Below, in pieces: positions 1 through 5,905 of a DNA stretch of 11,302 nt; position 1 is the stretch's first letter; each line of letters begins with the position of its first letter. This stretch comes from Gammaproteobacteria bacterium. Lineage in GTDB: Bacteria; Pseudomonadota; Gammaproteobacteria; S012-40. Location of the stretch: the NCBI GenBank assembly GCA_026982215.1, contig JALSHN010000347.1, forward strand, positions 1 through 11,302, read 5' to 3'. Made by a program: the position numbers and the translations under genes. A model generated the notes under the pieces. That model did not search any database. It saw only the letters and a list, made by a program, of their open reading frames with translations, and was not told the DNA's origin.

Positions 1-15
1 GATTTAACACTCCCC

Positions 16-591
16 TCAATACCCCCCCGCCTTGAGTTCGCGGAAACGGCGGATGTCGGCGTCGTAGCGTGCGCGCACTTGTTCCAGTTCACGGCGTTGT
101 GAGCGGATGAAGTCACGCCGTTCCTTGATCTGACGCTGCACGCGTTCGATATCTTCCCGCAGGCGTTCGGGGATGGATTTGCCGGCGCGGCGATACTGTT
201 TCACCTCAGCCTGGAGTTCTTTGAGATTGGCCTCGTAGAGTGGCAGGTTGCGTTCGTTGAGGCGGATCAGGCCTTCCAGGGTGGCCAGTTGCCGGTCACG
301 GGCAATGATCAATTCCGACTCGTTGGCGAAGGTGGCCAGCAGGGCCCGGTCACGCGCGTCCAGACGCGGGCGGGCGCGCTCCTGGCGCGGCGGTACCACC
401 TTCAGGGTCACACCGCGTTCATCGACGATGCGATACCCCCGCGAGGCCAATTCCGGCGGCAACACGTCGTACATCTTCACCCCGCCCTGGCCGTCGTCCA
501 CCACGTAATAACGTCCGGCCCAGGCGGAGGCCGCCCCCATCAGGGTCATGCCCAGCAGCAAGACCTTTACAGCCTCATGTCTGCTCGCCAC
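16..591 (-). CDS. Exported coiled-coil protein of unknown function (DUF4124-like N-terminus)
   Basis: I do not recognise a characterised family. The 191-residue product starts with a good Sec signal peptide: positively charged residues 1-9, a hydrophobic core at about 10-22, and a likely cleavage after AWA near residue 25. A short segment at about 27-68 (RYYVVDDGQGGVKMYD, then a PPELASRGYRIVD stretch) resembles the small DUF4124-type domain of many gammaproteobacterial periplasmic proteins; that match is from memory. Residues from about 80 to the end are charged and helical, rich in Arg, Glu, Leu and Gln, and look like one or two long coiled coils broken near the GKSIPE turn (about 137-142). 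The start is GTG, chosen because it gives the complete signal peptide; Shine-Dalgarno support is weak (GGGG 7 bases upstream). The gene is divergent from the transporter gene, with only 11 bases between start codons. A periplasmic or envelope-associated role is inferred. Confidence 0.75.
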   Translation of the reverse strand: MASRHEAVKVLLLGMTLMGAASAWAGRYYVVDDGQGGVKMYDVLPPELASRGYRIVDERGVTLKVVPPRQERARPRLDARDRALLATFANESELIIARDRQLATLEGLIRLNERNLPLYEANLKELQAEVKQYRRAGKSIPERLREDIERVQRQIKERRDFIRSQRRELEQVRARYDADIRRFRELKAGGY

Positions 592-594
592 ACT
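566..594 (+). promoter_or_regulatory. Possible promoter for the TauE/SafE gene
   Basis: TTTACA (566-571) matches five of six bases of the sigma-70 -35 consensus. It is followed after 17 bases by CACACT (589-594), a poor -10 with three of six matches. If used, transcription would begin at about 600-603, almost at the ATG at 603, giving a leaderless or nearly leaderless message. That would agree with the absence of any Shine-Dalgarno sequence before that ATG. The element lies inside the 5' end of the opposite gene. Speculative. Confidence 0.25.
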
Positions 595-602
595 CCCGCC
601 CC

Positions 603-1361
603 ATGCCTGAATGGTCCATGCAACTGATCCTTTTCCTGGTCTCGCTGGCGGCCAATCTGCTCTCCGCCTTGAGCGGCGGCGGCGCGGGGTTGCTGCAACT
701 CCCGGCCCTGATCCTTTTGGGCCTGCCGTTTCCAGTGGCCCTGGCCACCCATAAGATCGCCAGTGTCGCGCTCGGTATCGGCGCCACGGCGAGAAACCTG
801 AAATCGGAACGCCTGGAATGGGGCTTTGTGGGACTGCTGCTGGCCTGCGGCGTCCCCGGCGCGATCCTGGGGGCCTCCTTGGTGCTGGCGCTCCCCGAGC
901 GGGCCGCCGAGATCGCCTTGGGGCTGTTGACCATTGGGCTGGGGGTCTATTCCTGGGCCAAGCCCAAGTTGGGCCTGGAGCATCATCCCCAGCACCGCGA
1001 CCCCTGGGGACTGGCCGTGGGTGGGGGCGTGTTGTTTCTCATCGGGGTACTGAACGGCTCACTCACCTCGGGCACCGGGCTGTTCGTGACCCTGTGGCTG
1101 GTGCGCTGGTTCGGGCTGGACTACCCCCGGGCGGTGGCCCATACCCTGGTGCTGGTGGGGCTGTTCTGGAACGGTGCCGGTGCCGCCACCCTGGGGGTGC
1201 TCGGCGAAGTGGCTTGGGACTGGCTGCCAGCCTTGCTGCTGGGCTCGCTGCTGGGGGGATACGCTGGCGCCCATCTGGCCATCGTCAAAGGCGGGCGGGT
1301 GGTGAAACGGGCCTTCGAGCTGCTCACCATCGCCGCCGGCCTCAGCCTGCTGCTACGCTGA
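603..1361 (+). CDS. TauE/SafE family membrane transporter (probable anion exporter)
   Basis: This 252-residue protein is almost entirely hydrophobic, with about seven to eight predicted membrane segments, and is of usual length for the TauE/SafE (formerly DUF81) family. The two family half-repeats are visible. The first is the glycine-rich LSGGGAGLLQLPALILLG at about 23-40, followed by a conserved ATHKIASVA stretch. The second is GVLNGSLTSGTGLFVTLWL at about 148-166, followed by AVAHTLVLVG. Family members have been linked to export of sulfite, sulfoacetate or other small sulfur or organic anions across the inner membrane; the substrate here cannot be read from sequence. The ATG at 603 has no Shine-Dalgarno sequence, and a second ATG at 618 would also give a plausible first helix, so the exact start is uncertain. 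The 3' end overlaps the convergent pyrE by 9 bases, so no intergenic terminator is possible there. Confidence 0.85.
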   Translation: MPEWSMQLILFLVSLAANLLSALSGGGAGLLQLPALILLGLPFPVALATHKIASVALGIGATARNLKSERLEWGFVGLLLACGVPGAILGASLVLALPERAAEIALGLLTIGLGVYSWAKPKLGLEHHPQHRDPWGLAVGGGVLFLIGVLNGSLTSGTGLFVTLWLVRWFGLDYPRAVAHTLVLVGLFWNGAGAATLGVLGEVAWDWLPALLLGSLLGGYAGAHLAIVKGGRVVKRAFELLTIAAGLSLLLR

Positions 1362-2000
1362 CACACCGTAACGCTGCCGGTACTCGCGTACCGCCGGGAG
1401 CCAGCGGCAGAGGGCCTCGTCGCGCTCCAGGAAACGCAGTACGTCCTCCAACTTGACGATGCTCACCACCGGAATGGCGAACTCGGTCTCCACCTCTTGG
1501 ATGGCCGAAGTCTCCCCCTGGCCACGTTCCTGGCGATCGAGGGCGATCAGCACCCCGGCCGGCTCGGCCCCGGCGGCGCGGATGAGGGTGATGGACTCGC
1601 GCACCGAGGTACCGGCGGAGATGACGTCATCGACGATCAGCACCCGACCCTCGAGAGGGGCCCCCACCACCACGCCACCCTCGCCGTGGTCTTTCGCCTC
1701 CTTGCGGTTGAAGGCATAGGGCACATCACGGCCGAACACCTCGTCCAGCGCCACACCCAGGGCGGAGACCAGGGGGATCCCCTTGTAGGCCGGCCCGAAG
1801 ATCATGTCGTACTTCACGCCCGAGGCCTCCAAGGCCTGAGCATAGAAGCGCCCCAAGCGGGCCAGGGCGCCGCCGGTGTTAAACAGGCCGCTGTTGAAAA
1901 AATAAGGGCTCTTGCGCCCCGACTTGAGCACGAACTCTCCGAAACGCAACACCCCCCGAGCGAGGGCGAAACGGATGAATTCCTCACGGTAATCGGACAT
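1353..2000 (-). CDS. pyrE: Orotate phosphoribosyltransferase
   Basis: Catalyses orotate + PRPP -> orotidine 5'-monophosphate + PPi, the fifth step of de novo UMP synthesis, in the cytosol. The 215-residue product matches the proteobacterial PyrE length. Visible motifs are the orotate-binding segment with K26 and SGRKSPYFFN (28-37), GPAYKGIPL with K73 (69-77), the flexible catalytic loop RKEAKDHGEGG (99-109), and the PRPP-binding motif VLIVDDVISAGTS (120-132). The start at 2000 is chosen because GAGGAG lies 4 bases upstream and the family N-terminus begins at this MSDYREEF. An in-frame ATG 14 codons upstream would read through the promoter region. The gene is divergent from the exonuclease III gene and converges with the TauE/SafE gene with overlapping ends. 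It is separate from the pyrRBC'K operon about 6 kb away. Confidence 0.97.
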   Translation of the reverse strand: MSDYREEFIRFALARGVLRFGEFVLKSGRKSPYFFNSGLFNTGGALARLGRFYAQALEASGVKYDMIFGPAYKGIPLVSALGVALDEVFGRDVPYAFNRKEAKDHGEGGVVVGAPLEGRVLIVDDVISAGTSVRESITLIRAAGAEPAGVLIALDRQERGQGETSAIQEVETEFAIPVVSIVKLEDVLRFLERDEALCRWLPAVREYRQRYGVSA

Positions 2001-2040
2001 GACTCTCCTCTGACTGACGTCGCCGTATTCGAAGGCGGGC

Positions 2041-2046
2041 ATTCTA
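2041..2046 (-). promoter_or_regulatory. Predicted -10 element of the pyrE promoter
   Basis: On the minus strand this reads TAGAAT (five of six to the TATAAT consensus), 40 bases upstream of the pyrE ATG. The -35 position at 17-bp spacing is weak (ATTATA) and coincides exactly with the TATAAT of the opposing promoter. Placement rests mainly on the -10 match and on the lack of a better candidate in the 95-bp gap. Confidence 0.5.
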
Positions 2047-2063
2047 CCAGCCCTGCCCTCCGT

Positions 2064-2069
2064 TATAAT
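2064..2069 (+). promoter_or_regulatory. Predicted -10 element of the exonuclease III promoter
   Basis: A perfect TATAAT lies 26 bases upstream of the exonuclease III start codon, predicting a transcript start near 2076 and a leader of about 20 bases. The -35 position at 17-bp spacing reads ATTCTA and is poor. It coincides with the opposing pyrE -10, so the two promoters would share one 29-bp stretch. Confidence 0.55.
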
Positions 2070-2095
2070 CGCGCCCTTTCTCTCGCGAGGGCAGC

Positions 2096-2869
2096 ATGAA
2101 GATCATCAGCTTCAACGCCAACGGCATCCGCGCCGCCGCCCGCAAGGGCTTCTTCGACTGGCTGGCCGAGCAAGACGCCGAGGTGGTGTGCATCCAAGAG
2201 ACCAAGGCCCAGCGCCATCAACTGGACGAGACCTTCTTCCCCGCCGGTTATCACTGCCACTACCACGACGCCGAGAAGAAGGGCTACAGTGGCGTGGCCA
2301 TCTACAGCCGTACGCCGCCGCAACGGATCGTGGAGGGTCTGGGCTGGCCGGACATGGATGCCGAGGGGCGGTATTTGCAATTTGATTTCCCCAACCTCTC
2401 GGTGGTCTCTCTGTACCTCCCCTCTGGCTCGTCTTCGGAAGCGCGCCAAGCGATCAAATTCAGCTTCCTGGAACGCTTCGAGCCTCATTTACGGGCGATC
2501 CGCGCCAGCGGGCGGGAATTCATTCTTTGCGGTGACTGGAACATCGCCCACAAACCCATCGACCTCAAGAACTGGCGGGCCAACCAGAAAAATTCCGGTT
2601 TCCTCCCCGAGGAACGCGCCTGGATGGACCGGCTGTTTGGGGAATGGGGCTTCGTGGATGCCTTCCGGCGCGTCAACCCGGAACCGGAGCAATACACCTG
2701 GTGGTCCAATCGCGGACGAGCGTGGGAGAAAAACGTCGGCTGGCGCATCGACTATCACGTCATCACCCCTGGGCTGGCCGAGAAGGTCCGCTCGGCCGCC
2801 ATCTACAAGGACCAGCGCTTCTCCGACCACGCCCCACTGACTCTGGAATACGACCTGGAGACCCTGTGA
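2096..2869 (+). CDS. xthA: Exodeoxyribonuclease III / AP endonuclease
   Basis: Metal-dependent exonuclease III family (EEP fold): incises DNA at abasic sites and removes 3' blocking groups and 3' nucleotides in base-excision repair. At 257 residues it is full length. All catalytic elements are present: N7 in SFNANGIRA, metal ligand E35 in CIQETK, Y107 in LYLPSG, D147 and N149 in CGDWNIAH, the TWWSNRGRAW substrate loop (201-210), D219 in RIDYH, and the catalytic D244-H245 pair in FSDHAPL. It is preceded by GAGGG about 5 bases before the ATG. It is divergent from pyrE; in Pseudomonas the pyrE-adjacent member of this family is crc, which has lost these residues. Since they are kept here, DNA repair is the more likely role. 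The gene could equally be called exoA; the choice of xthA is by family. Confidence 0.95.
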   Translation: MKIISFNANGIRAAARKGFFDWLAEQDAEVVCIQETKAQRHQLDETFFPAGYHCHYHDAEKKGYSGVAIYSRTPPQRIVEGLGWPDMDAEGRYLQFDFPNLSVVSLYLPSGSSSEARQAIKFSFLERFEPHLRAIRASGREFILCGDWNIAHKPIDLKNWRANQKNSGFLPEERAWMDRLFGEWGFVDAFRRVNPEPEQYTWWSNRGRAWEKNVGWRIDYHVITPGLAEKVRSAAIYKDQRFSDHAPLTLEYDLETL

Positions 2870-2927
2870 GAACTCGGCAACGCCGCTGCGGTCGAAGAAA
2901 AAACCTGGAAAAACACCCGTCCCTGTG

Positions 2928-2988
2928 CCAGCATCCCCGGGGCAGGCCCACCTGAAGGCGGGGTTGCGCCCGGCGCTGCTGGGTTTTT
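2928..2988 (+). terminator. Long imperfect hairpin followed by a T run, probable terminator of the exonuclease III gene
   Basis: CCAGCA (2928-2933) pairs with TGCTGG (2977-2982), followed by GTTTTT (2983-2988). Inside, GGGCA pairs with TGC(G)CCC around one bulge, and CCCACC pairs with GGCGGG (one mismatch) around a TGAA loop near 2953-2956. The structure starts 58 bases after the exonuclease III stop and ends 34 bases before slyD. An intrinsic terminator is the simplest reading. A leader element for slyD is an alternative, because no clear separate slyD promoter is visible downstream of it. Confidence 0.5.
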
Positions 2989-3022
2989 CAATTCAAAGTC
3001 CATCGAACACAAGGTAATTGAC

Positions 3023-3490
3023 ATGCAGATCTCCCCCAACAAGGTCGTCACCATCCACTACACCCTGCGCAACCCCGAAGGGGAGGTGCTGGACAGCTCC
3101 ACCGGTGGCGAGCCCTTCGCCTACCTCCACGGTGCCGGCAGCATCATCCCCGGCCTGGAAAAGGCCCTGGAAGGCAAAGAGGCCGGTGACACCCTCAATG
3201 TCACCATCCCCCCCGAAGAGGCCTACGGCCAGCACGACGAGGCCCTGGTGCAAGCCGTTCCCCGCAGTGCCTTCCAAGGTGTGGACGAGATCCAGCCCGG
3301 AATGCAGTTCCAGGCCCAGGGCGAAGGCGGCGCCCCTCAAGTGGTCACCGTCACCGAGGTCTCCGAAGAAACGGTCACCGTGGACGCCAACCACCCCCTG
3401 GCCGGCGTGACGCTGATCTTCGATGTGGAAGTGAAGGACGTGCGCGAGGCCAGCGAAGAGGAAGTGGCCCACGGCCACGTCCACGGCTGA
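3023..3490 (+). CDS. slyD: FKBP-type peptidyl-prolyl cis-trans isomerase, SlyD family
   Basis: Cytosolic folding helper: catalyses cis-trans isomerisation of Xaa-Pro bonds and acts as a chaperone through its inserted IF domain. The 155-residue protein shows the SlyD arrangement. FKBP part one is at 1-69, with VTIHYTLRNPEGEVLDSS and the core YLHGAGSIIPGLEKAL at 34-49. The IF insert spans about 70-120, and the closing FKBP strand is DANHPLAGVTLIFDVEV at 121-137. The end EEVAHGHVHG keeps the three-His tip seen in E. coli SlyD, but the long Cys/His metal-binding tail of the enterobacterial protein (196 residues) is absent. Nickel delivery to hydrogenase is therefore less certain than foldase activity. 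AAGG lies 8 bases before the ATG. A strong terminator follows, so the gene appears to be monocistronic or the last in its transcript. Confidence 0.93.
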   Translation: MQISPNKVVTIHYTLRNPEGEVLDSSTGGEPFAYLHGAGSIIPGLEKALEGKEAGDTLNVTIPPEEAYGQHDEALVQAVPRSAFQGVDEIQPGMQFQAQGEGGAPQVVTVTEVSEETVTVDANHPLAGVTLIFDVEVKDVREASEEEVAHGHVHG

Positions 3491-3509
3491 GCCCTCCTCC
3501 CCGCACGAG

Positions 3510-3545
3510 AAAGGCCCCGGGGCATCACGCCTGCGGGGCCTTTTT
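3510..3545 (+). terminator. Intrinsic terminator of slyD (possibly bidirectional)
   Basis: AAAGGCCCCG (3510-3519) is perfectly complementary to CGGGGCCTTT (3534-3543), with a 14-base loop and a run of five T at 3541-3545. It starts 19 bases after the slyD stop. On the minus strand the stem is followed by TTTCT, a weaker U tract, so it may also end transcription of the converging DUF4426 gene, whose stop lies 13 bases away. Confidence 0.88.
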
Positions 3546-3558
3546 CATCAACCCGGAT

Positions 3559-4011
3559 TCAACCGGTGAAGAATTGTTTGCGGAAATGGATGGTGTAGCT
3601 CTTGGGCGCCCCCGCCGGCTTCACCTCCAGGGTGAAATCCAAAGTCTCCTCGTTGGCCACCGGAAACACCGCGATGTAATACACCGCATCGCCATCACGG
3701 ATCTCGCGGATCTCGAACTTCTTCAGCTGGCCGCTGAGGTTGGCCGCCTGCGCCTTCACCTCCGCCGGCACCGACTTGGGCACCCCCACCATCTCCGTCT
3801 TCACCACCGAGACGGTGAGCATCGCCCGACTGCGACTGCGCTGGATCTTGAACTGGCGCGCCACCTGGGGCGTGAGGATGTCGGTGGTGAAGGCATTGTA
3901 ATGAATGGTGAAATCGCCCACCGTGATGGAATTCTCCGCCCAGGCGATACTCGCCCACAAGGCGCCCAGCAAGGCCAGGAATAGCCGCCGGCTCAGGTTG
4001 TGCGTGCGCAT
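3559..4011 (-). CDS. DUF4426 domain-containing exported protein
   Basis: The 150-residue product has a clear signal peptide: RTHNLSRR as the positive region, hydrophobic core FLALLGALWASIA, and likely cleavage after AWA at residue 25. The mature part of about 125 residues matches DUF4426 as I know it: ITVGDFTIHYNAF at the start, a TPQVARQFKIQRSRSRAML segment, and a C-terminal FRKQFF ending. It is a small beta-rich periplasmic domain with no established biochemical function. In Pseudomonas the homologue sits downstream of metX-metW in the same neighbourhood as yggT and proC; here the met genes are missing and it follows the DUF167 gene directly. AGAGGA lies 5 bases before the ATG. A TATAAT on the same strand 30 bases upstream suggests its own promoter. 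The family call is from recognition, not a search. Confidence 0.85.
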   Translation of the reverse strand: MRTHNLSRRLFLALLGALWASIAWAENSITVGDFTIHYNAFTTDILTPQVARQFKIQRSRSRAMLTVSVVKTEMVGVPKSVPAEVKAQAANLSGQLKKFEIREIRDGDAVYYIAVFPVANEETLDFTLEVKPAGAPKSYTIHFRKQFFTG

Positions 4012-4041
4012 GATCGTCCTCTCCCGTTGACTGTCTGATTC

Positions 4042-4047
4042 ATTATA
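4042..4047 (-). promoter_or_regulatory. Predicted -10 element upstream of the DUF4426 gene
   Basis: The minus strand reads TATAAT, 30 bases upstream of the DUF4426 ATG. The expected -35 position is GC-only and does not match consensus, so use would probably depend on an activator or be weak. The 90-bp gap between the DUF167 stop and this gene shows no hairpin with a T run, so read-through from the upstream operon remains possible. Confidence 0.4.
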
Positions 4048-4101
4048 TCCACCCCCCGGAGACGGCGCCGGGCGGATTTTCGATGGCCCTGCTAAAGCAT
4101 T

Positions 4102-4389
4102 TTATGGGCCGGGGAGCAAGGTCTCGGGTGGACAAGCCGGACGCACCACCCGCAGGCGCTTGCTGCGTCCCCGCGCCCCCTGCTCCAACTCCACCCGGGA
4201 CTTGGGCACCCCGAAACGCTCGGCGAGGAAGCGGCACAGAGCGACATTGGCCTTCCCCTCCACTGGCGGTGCCTGAAGACGGATACGCAGCGCCCCCTGC
4301 TCCACCCCCACCACCTCGTTGGCTCGCGCCCGTGGTACCAGGCGCACGAACAGGATCACATCCTCCCCATCCCAGCGATACCAGTCCAT
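4102..4389 (-). CDS. DUF167 (YggU) family protein
   Basis: Small protein of 95 residues, typical of the DUF167/YggU family. Visible hallmarks are LFVRLVPRARANEVVGV at about 13-29 (family pattern V.V.P.A....v.G), then ALRIRLQAPPVEGKANVAL at 33-51, which carries the conserved P-V-[ED]-G-K-A-N signature, then the FLAERFGVPKSRVEL helix and strand. The biochemical role of the family is not established. The start at 4389 is chosen because its ATG overlaps the yggT stop in a TGATG, implying translational coupling, and because the domain begins directly there. The reading frame stays open much further upstream, but that extension is antisense-like shadow within yggT. It is the last gene of the yggS-proC-yggT-DUF167 operon. 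Confidence 0.92.
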   Translation of the reverse strand: MDWYRWDGEDVILFVRLVPRARANEVVGVEQGALRIRLQAPPVEGKANVALCRFLAERFGVPKSRVELEQGARGRSKRLRVVRPACPPETLLPGP

Positions 4390-4970
4390 CAACCCAGTGA
4401 CAGTGAGCGCGCCAGATCGTGCAAGGGTCCGACGATGAGAATGGAGGCCAGCTGCAACAGCACCAGGGCCACCAACGGCGAGAGATCGATCCCCGAGAAG
4501 GTGGGAATGATGCGGCGCACCGGATTCAACACCGGCTGATTGAGCTGATGCAACAGGGCGATCATGGGATTGTGAGACCCCTGTTGGAACCAGCTCAGGA
4601 TGGCCTCGGCAATGATGGTGACGGTGTAGATGGTGAAGGCGAGGTCGATGAGCCGCGCCAGTGAGAGCACCGCCATCGAGGCCAGGTTCACCCCTACCCC
4701 CATCAGCAGGGTGAGCAGCCAAGTCTCCAGCAATTGCAGCGCGAACATCAACACCACCGCGGCCACATCCACCCCGCCGACCCCTGGAATGACCCGGCGC
4801 AGCGGCACCAACATGGGGTTGGTAACCTTGACCACGAACTGCGACAAGGGATTGTAGAAATCGGCCCGGGCCCATTGCAGCAAAAACCGCAGCAACACCA
4901 CGGTGACGAAAAACCCGAACACCGCCTTGACCAACAACACACCGGCGCTGCCGAAATACGACGTCTCCAT
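4389..4970 (-). CDS. yggT: YggT family integral membrane protein
   Basis: The 193-residue inner-membrane protein has two tandem YGGT domains. Repeat one has RFLLQWARADFYNPLSQFV (28-46), then TNPMLVPLRRVIPGVGGVD. Repeat two has EAILSWFQQGSHNPMIALL at about 122-140, then NQPVLNPVRRIIPTFSGID. Each repeat is flanked by hydrophobic helices, giving about four to five membrane segments. The conserved NP...PLRR.IP motif sits at the membrane edge in both halves. YggT proteins have been connected with envelope or osmotic functions and, in Gram-positive and cyanobacterial relatives, with cell division or thylakoid organisation; the role here is unknown. GAGGAG lies 8 bases before the ATG. It starts 52 bases after proC and overlaps the DUF167 gene by one base. 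Its position after yggS and proC is conserved widely in proteobacteria. Confidence 0.93.
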   Translation of the reverse strand: METSYFGSAGVLLVKAVFGFFVTVVLLRFLLQWARADFYNPLSQFVVKVTNPMLVPLRRVIPGVGGVDVAAVVLMFALQLLETWLLTLLMGVGVNLASMAVLSLARLIDLAFTIYTVTIIAEAILSWFQQGSHNPMIALLHQLNQPVLNPVRRIIPTFSGIDLSPLVALVLLQLASILIVGPLHDLARSLSLG

Positions 4971-5022
4971 TACAGACTCTCCTCACCCGGGCCCCAATGG
5001 CACCCGTCGGTTTTCTCCATCC

Positions 5023-5847
5023 TCAGTCCCGCCCCAAGGCCTCGGCCAGCTCCTGGGAACGCTCACGCGCCGCCTCCAAGGCCCGCTGGAACAGCGCCAC
5101 CAATCCCCCCTGCTGCAACTCCGCCAGGGCACGCTCGGTGGTCCCCCCCGGAGAGGTGACCCGGTGGCGCAGCTCGGCGAAATCCTCGCCGCTCTCCAGC
5201 GCCAGCTTGGCCGTTCCATAAGCGGTTTCCAGGGCCAGCAACCGGGCGGTGCGTGCCTCCAGCCCCAACTGGATACCGGCCTGTTCCAGGGCCTCCATCA
5301 CCAGCAGGAAATAGGCCGGGCCGGAACCGGAGAGGGCGGTGACGGCATCCATGAGCTCCTCCCGGTCCACCCACACCACCAGCCCCACCGCCCGCATCAC
5401 CGACTCGGCCCGCTCCCGCAAGGACTCGGATACCTCCGGGGGGGCGAAAAGACCAGTGGCGCCACTCCCCACCAGCGCCGGGGTATTGGGCATGGCACGC
5501 ACCAACGGCACCTCGCCCAACCAGCGTCGCAATGCCTCGGTGCGCACCCCGGCGGCCACTGACAACACCAGCGGGCGACGCCTCTCCAGGGCTGGGGCCA
5601 AGTCACATGCCACTGGACGCAACACCTGCGGCTTGACCGCCAGCACCACCACATCGGCCCCGGCGACCGCCGCGGCGTTGTCCTCATGCAGCGTCACCGG
5701 AAAACGCCGGGCCAACTGCGCTCGTCGCTCGGGATCCGGCTCGGCCACCCCAATGTGCTCCGGCGCCATACCGGCCTCCAGCAGACCGCCGATGAGACTG
5801 GCGGCCATGTTGCCGCCACCGATGAAAACAATGGAAAAATCGTTCAT
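5023..5847 (-). CDS. proC: Pyrroline-5-carboxylate reductase
   Basis: Catalyses the last step of proline synthesis, reducing 1-pyrroline-5-carboxylate to L-proline with NAD(P)H in the cytosol. The 274-residue protein matches the family length. It has an N-terminal Rossmann fold with IVFIGGGNMAASLIGGLL (5-22), the VLAVKPQVL strand-turn (67-75), VRAMPNTPALVGSGATGL (about 115-132), and the C-terminal P5CR signature with ALSGSGPAYFLLVMEAL and VTSPGGTTERAL. The start at 5847 is chosen because the Rossmann strand begins two residues later and GAGG lies just upstream; an in-frame ATG 14 codons further upstream precedes unrelated sequence. It lies 58 bases downstream of yggS and 52 bases upstream of yggT on the same strand, the standard proteobacterial order. 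Confidence 0.96.
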   Translation of the reverse strand: MNDFSIVFIGGGNMAASLIGGLLEAGMAPEHIGVAEPDPERRAQLARRFPVTLHEDNAAAVAGADVVVLAVKPQVLRPVACDLAPALERRRPLVLSVAAGVRTEALRRWLGEVPLVRAMPNTPALVGSGATGLFAPPEVSESLRERAESVMRAVGLVVWVDREELMDAVTALSGSGPAYFLLVMEALEQAGIQLGLEARTARLLALETAYGTAKLALESGEDFAELRHRVTSPGGTTERALAELQQGGLVALFQRALEAARERSQELAEALGRD

Positions 5848-5905
5848 GAACCTCGTCCTCGTCGAAGGGGGGCAGTGTAGCCCATCCACCGCAGCCCCGG
5901 CAGCC

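Noticed and set aside
2001..2042. Upstream in-frame ATG for pyrE
   Set aside because: It would place the start within the predicted -10 and add 14 residues not seen in PyrE; the internal ATG at 2000 has GAGGAG at proper spacing.
4012..4101. Terminator after the DUF167 gene
   Set aside because: GC-rich palindromic bits are present (CCGGCGCCG) but no stem is followed by a T run on the minus strand.
4390..4986. Open extension upstream of the DUF167 gene that would give a 294-residue protein
   Set aside because: The extension is an alternate frame of yggT with low-complexity sequence; the DUF167 domain begins at the ATG coupled to the yggT stop.
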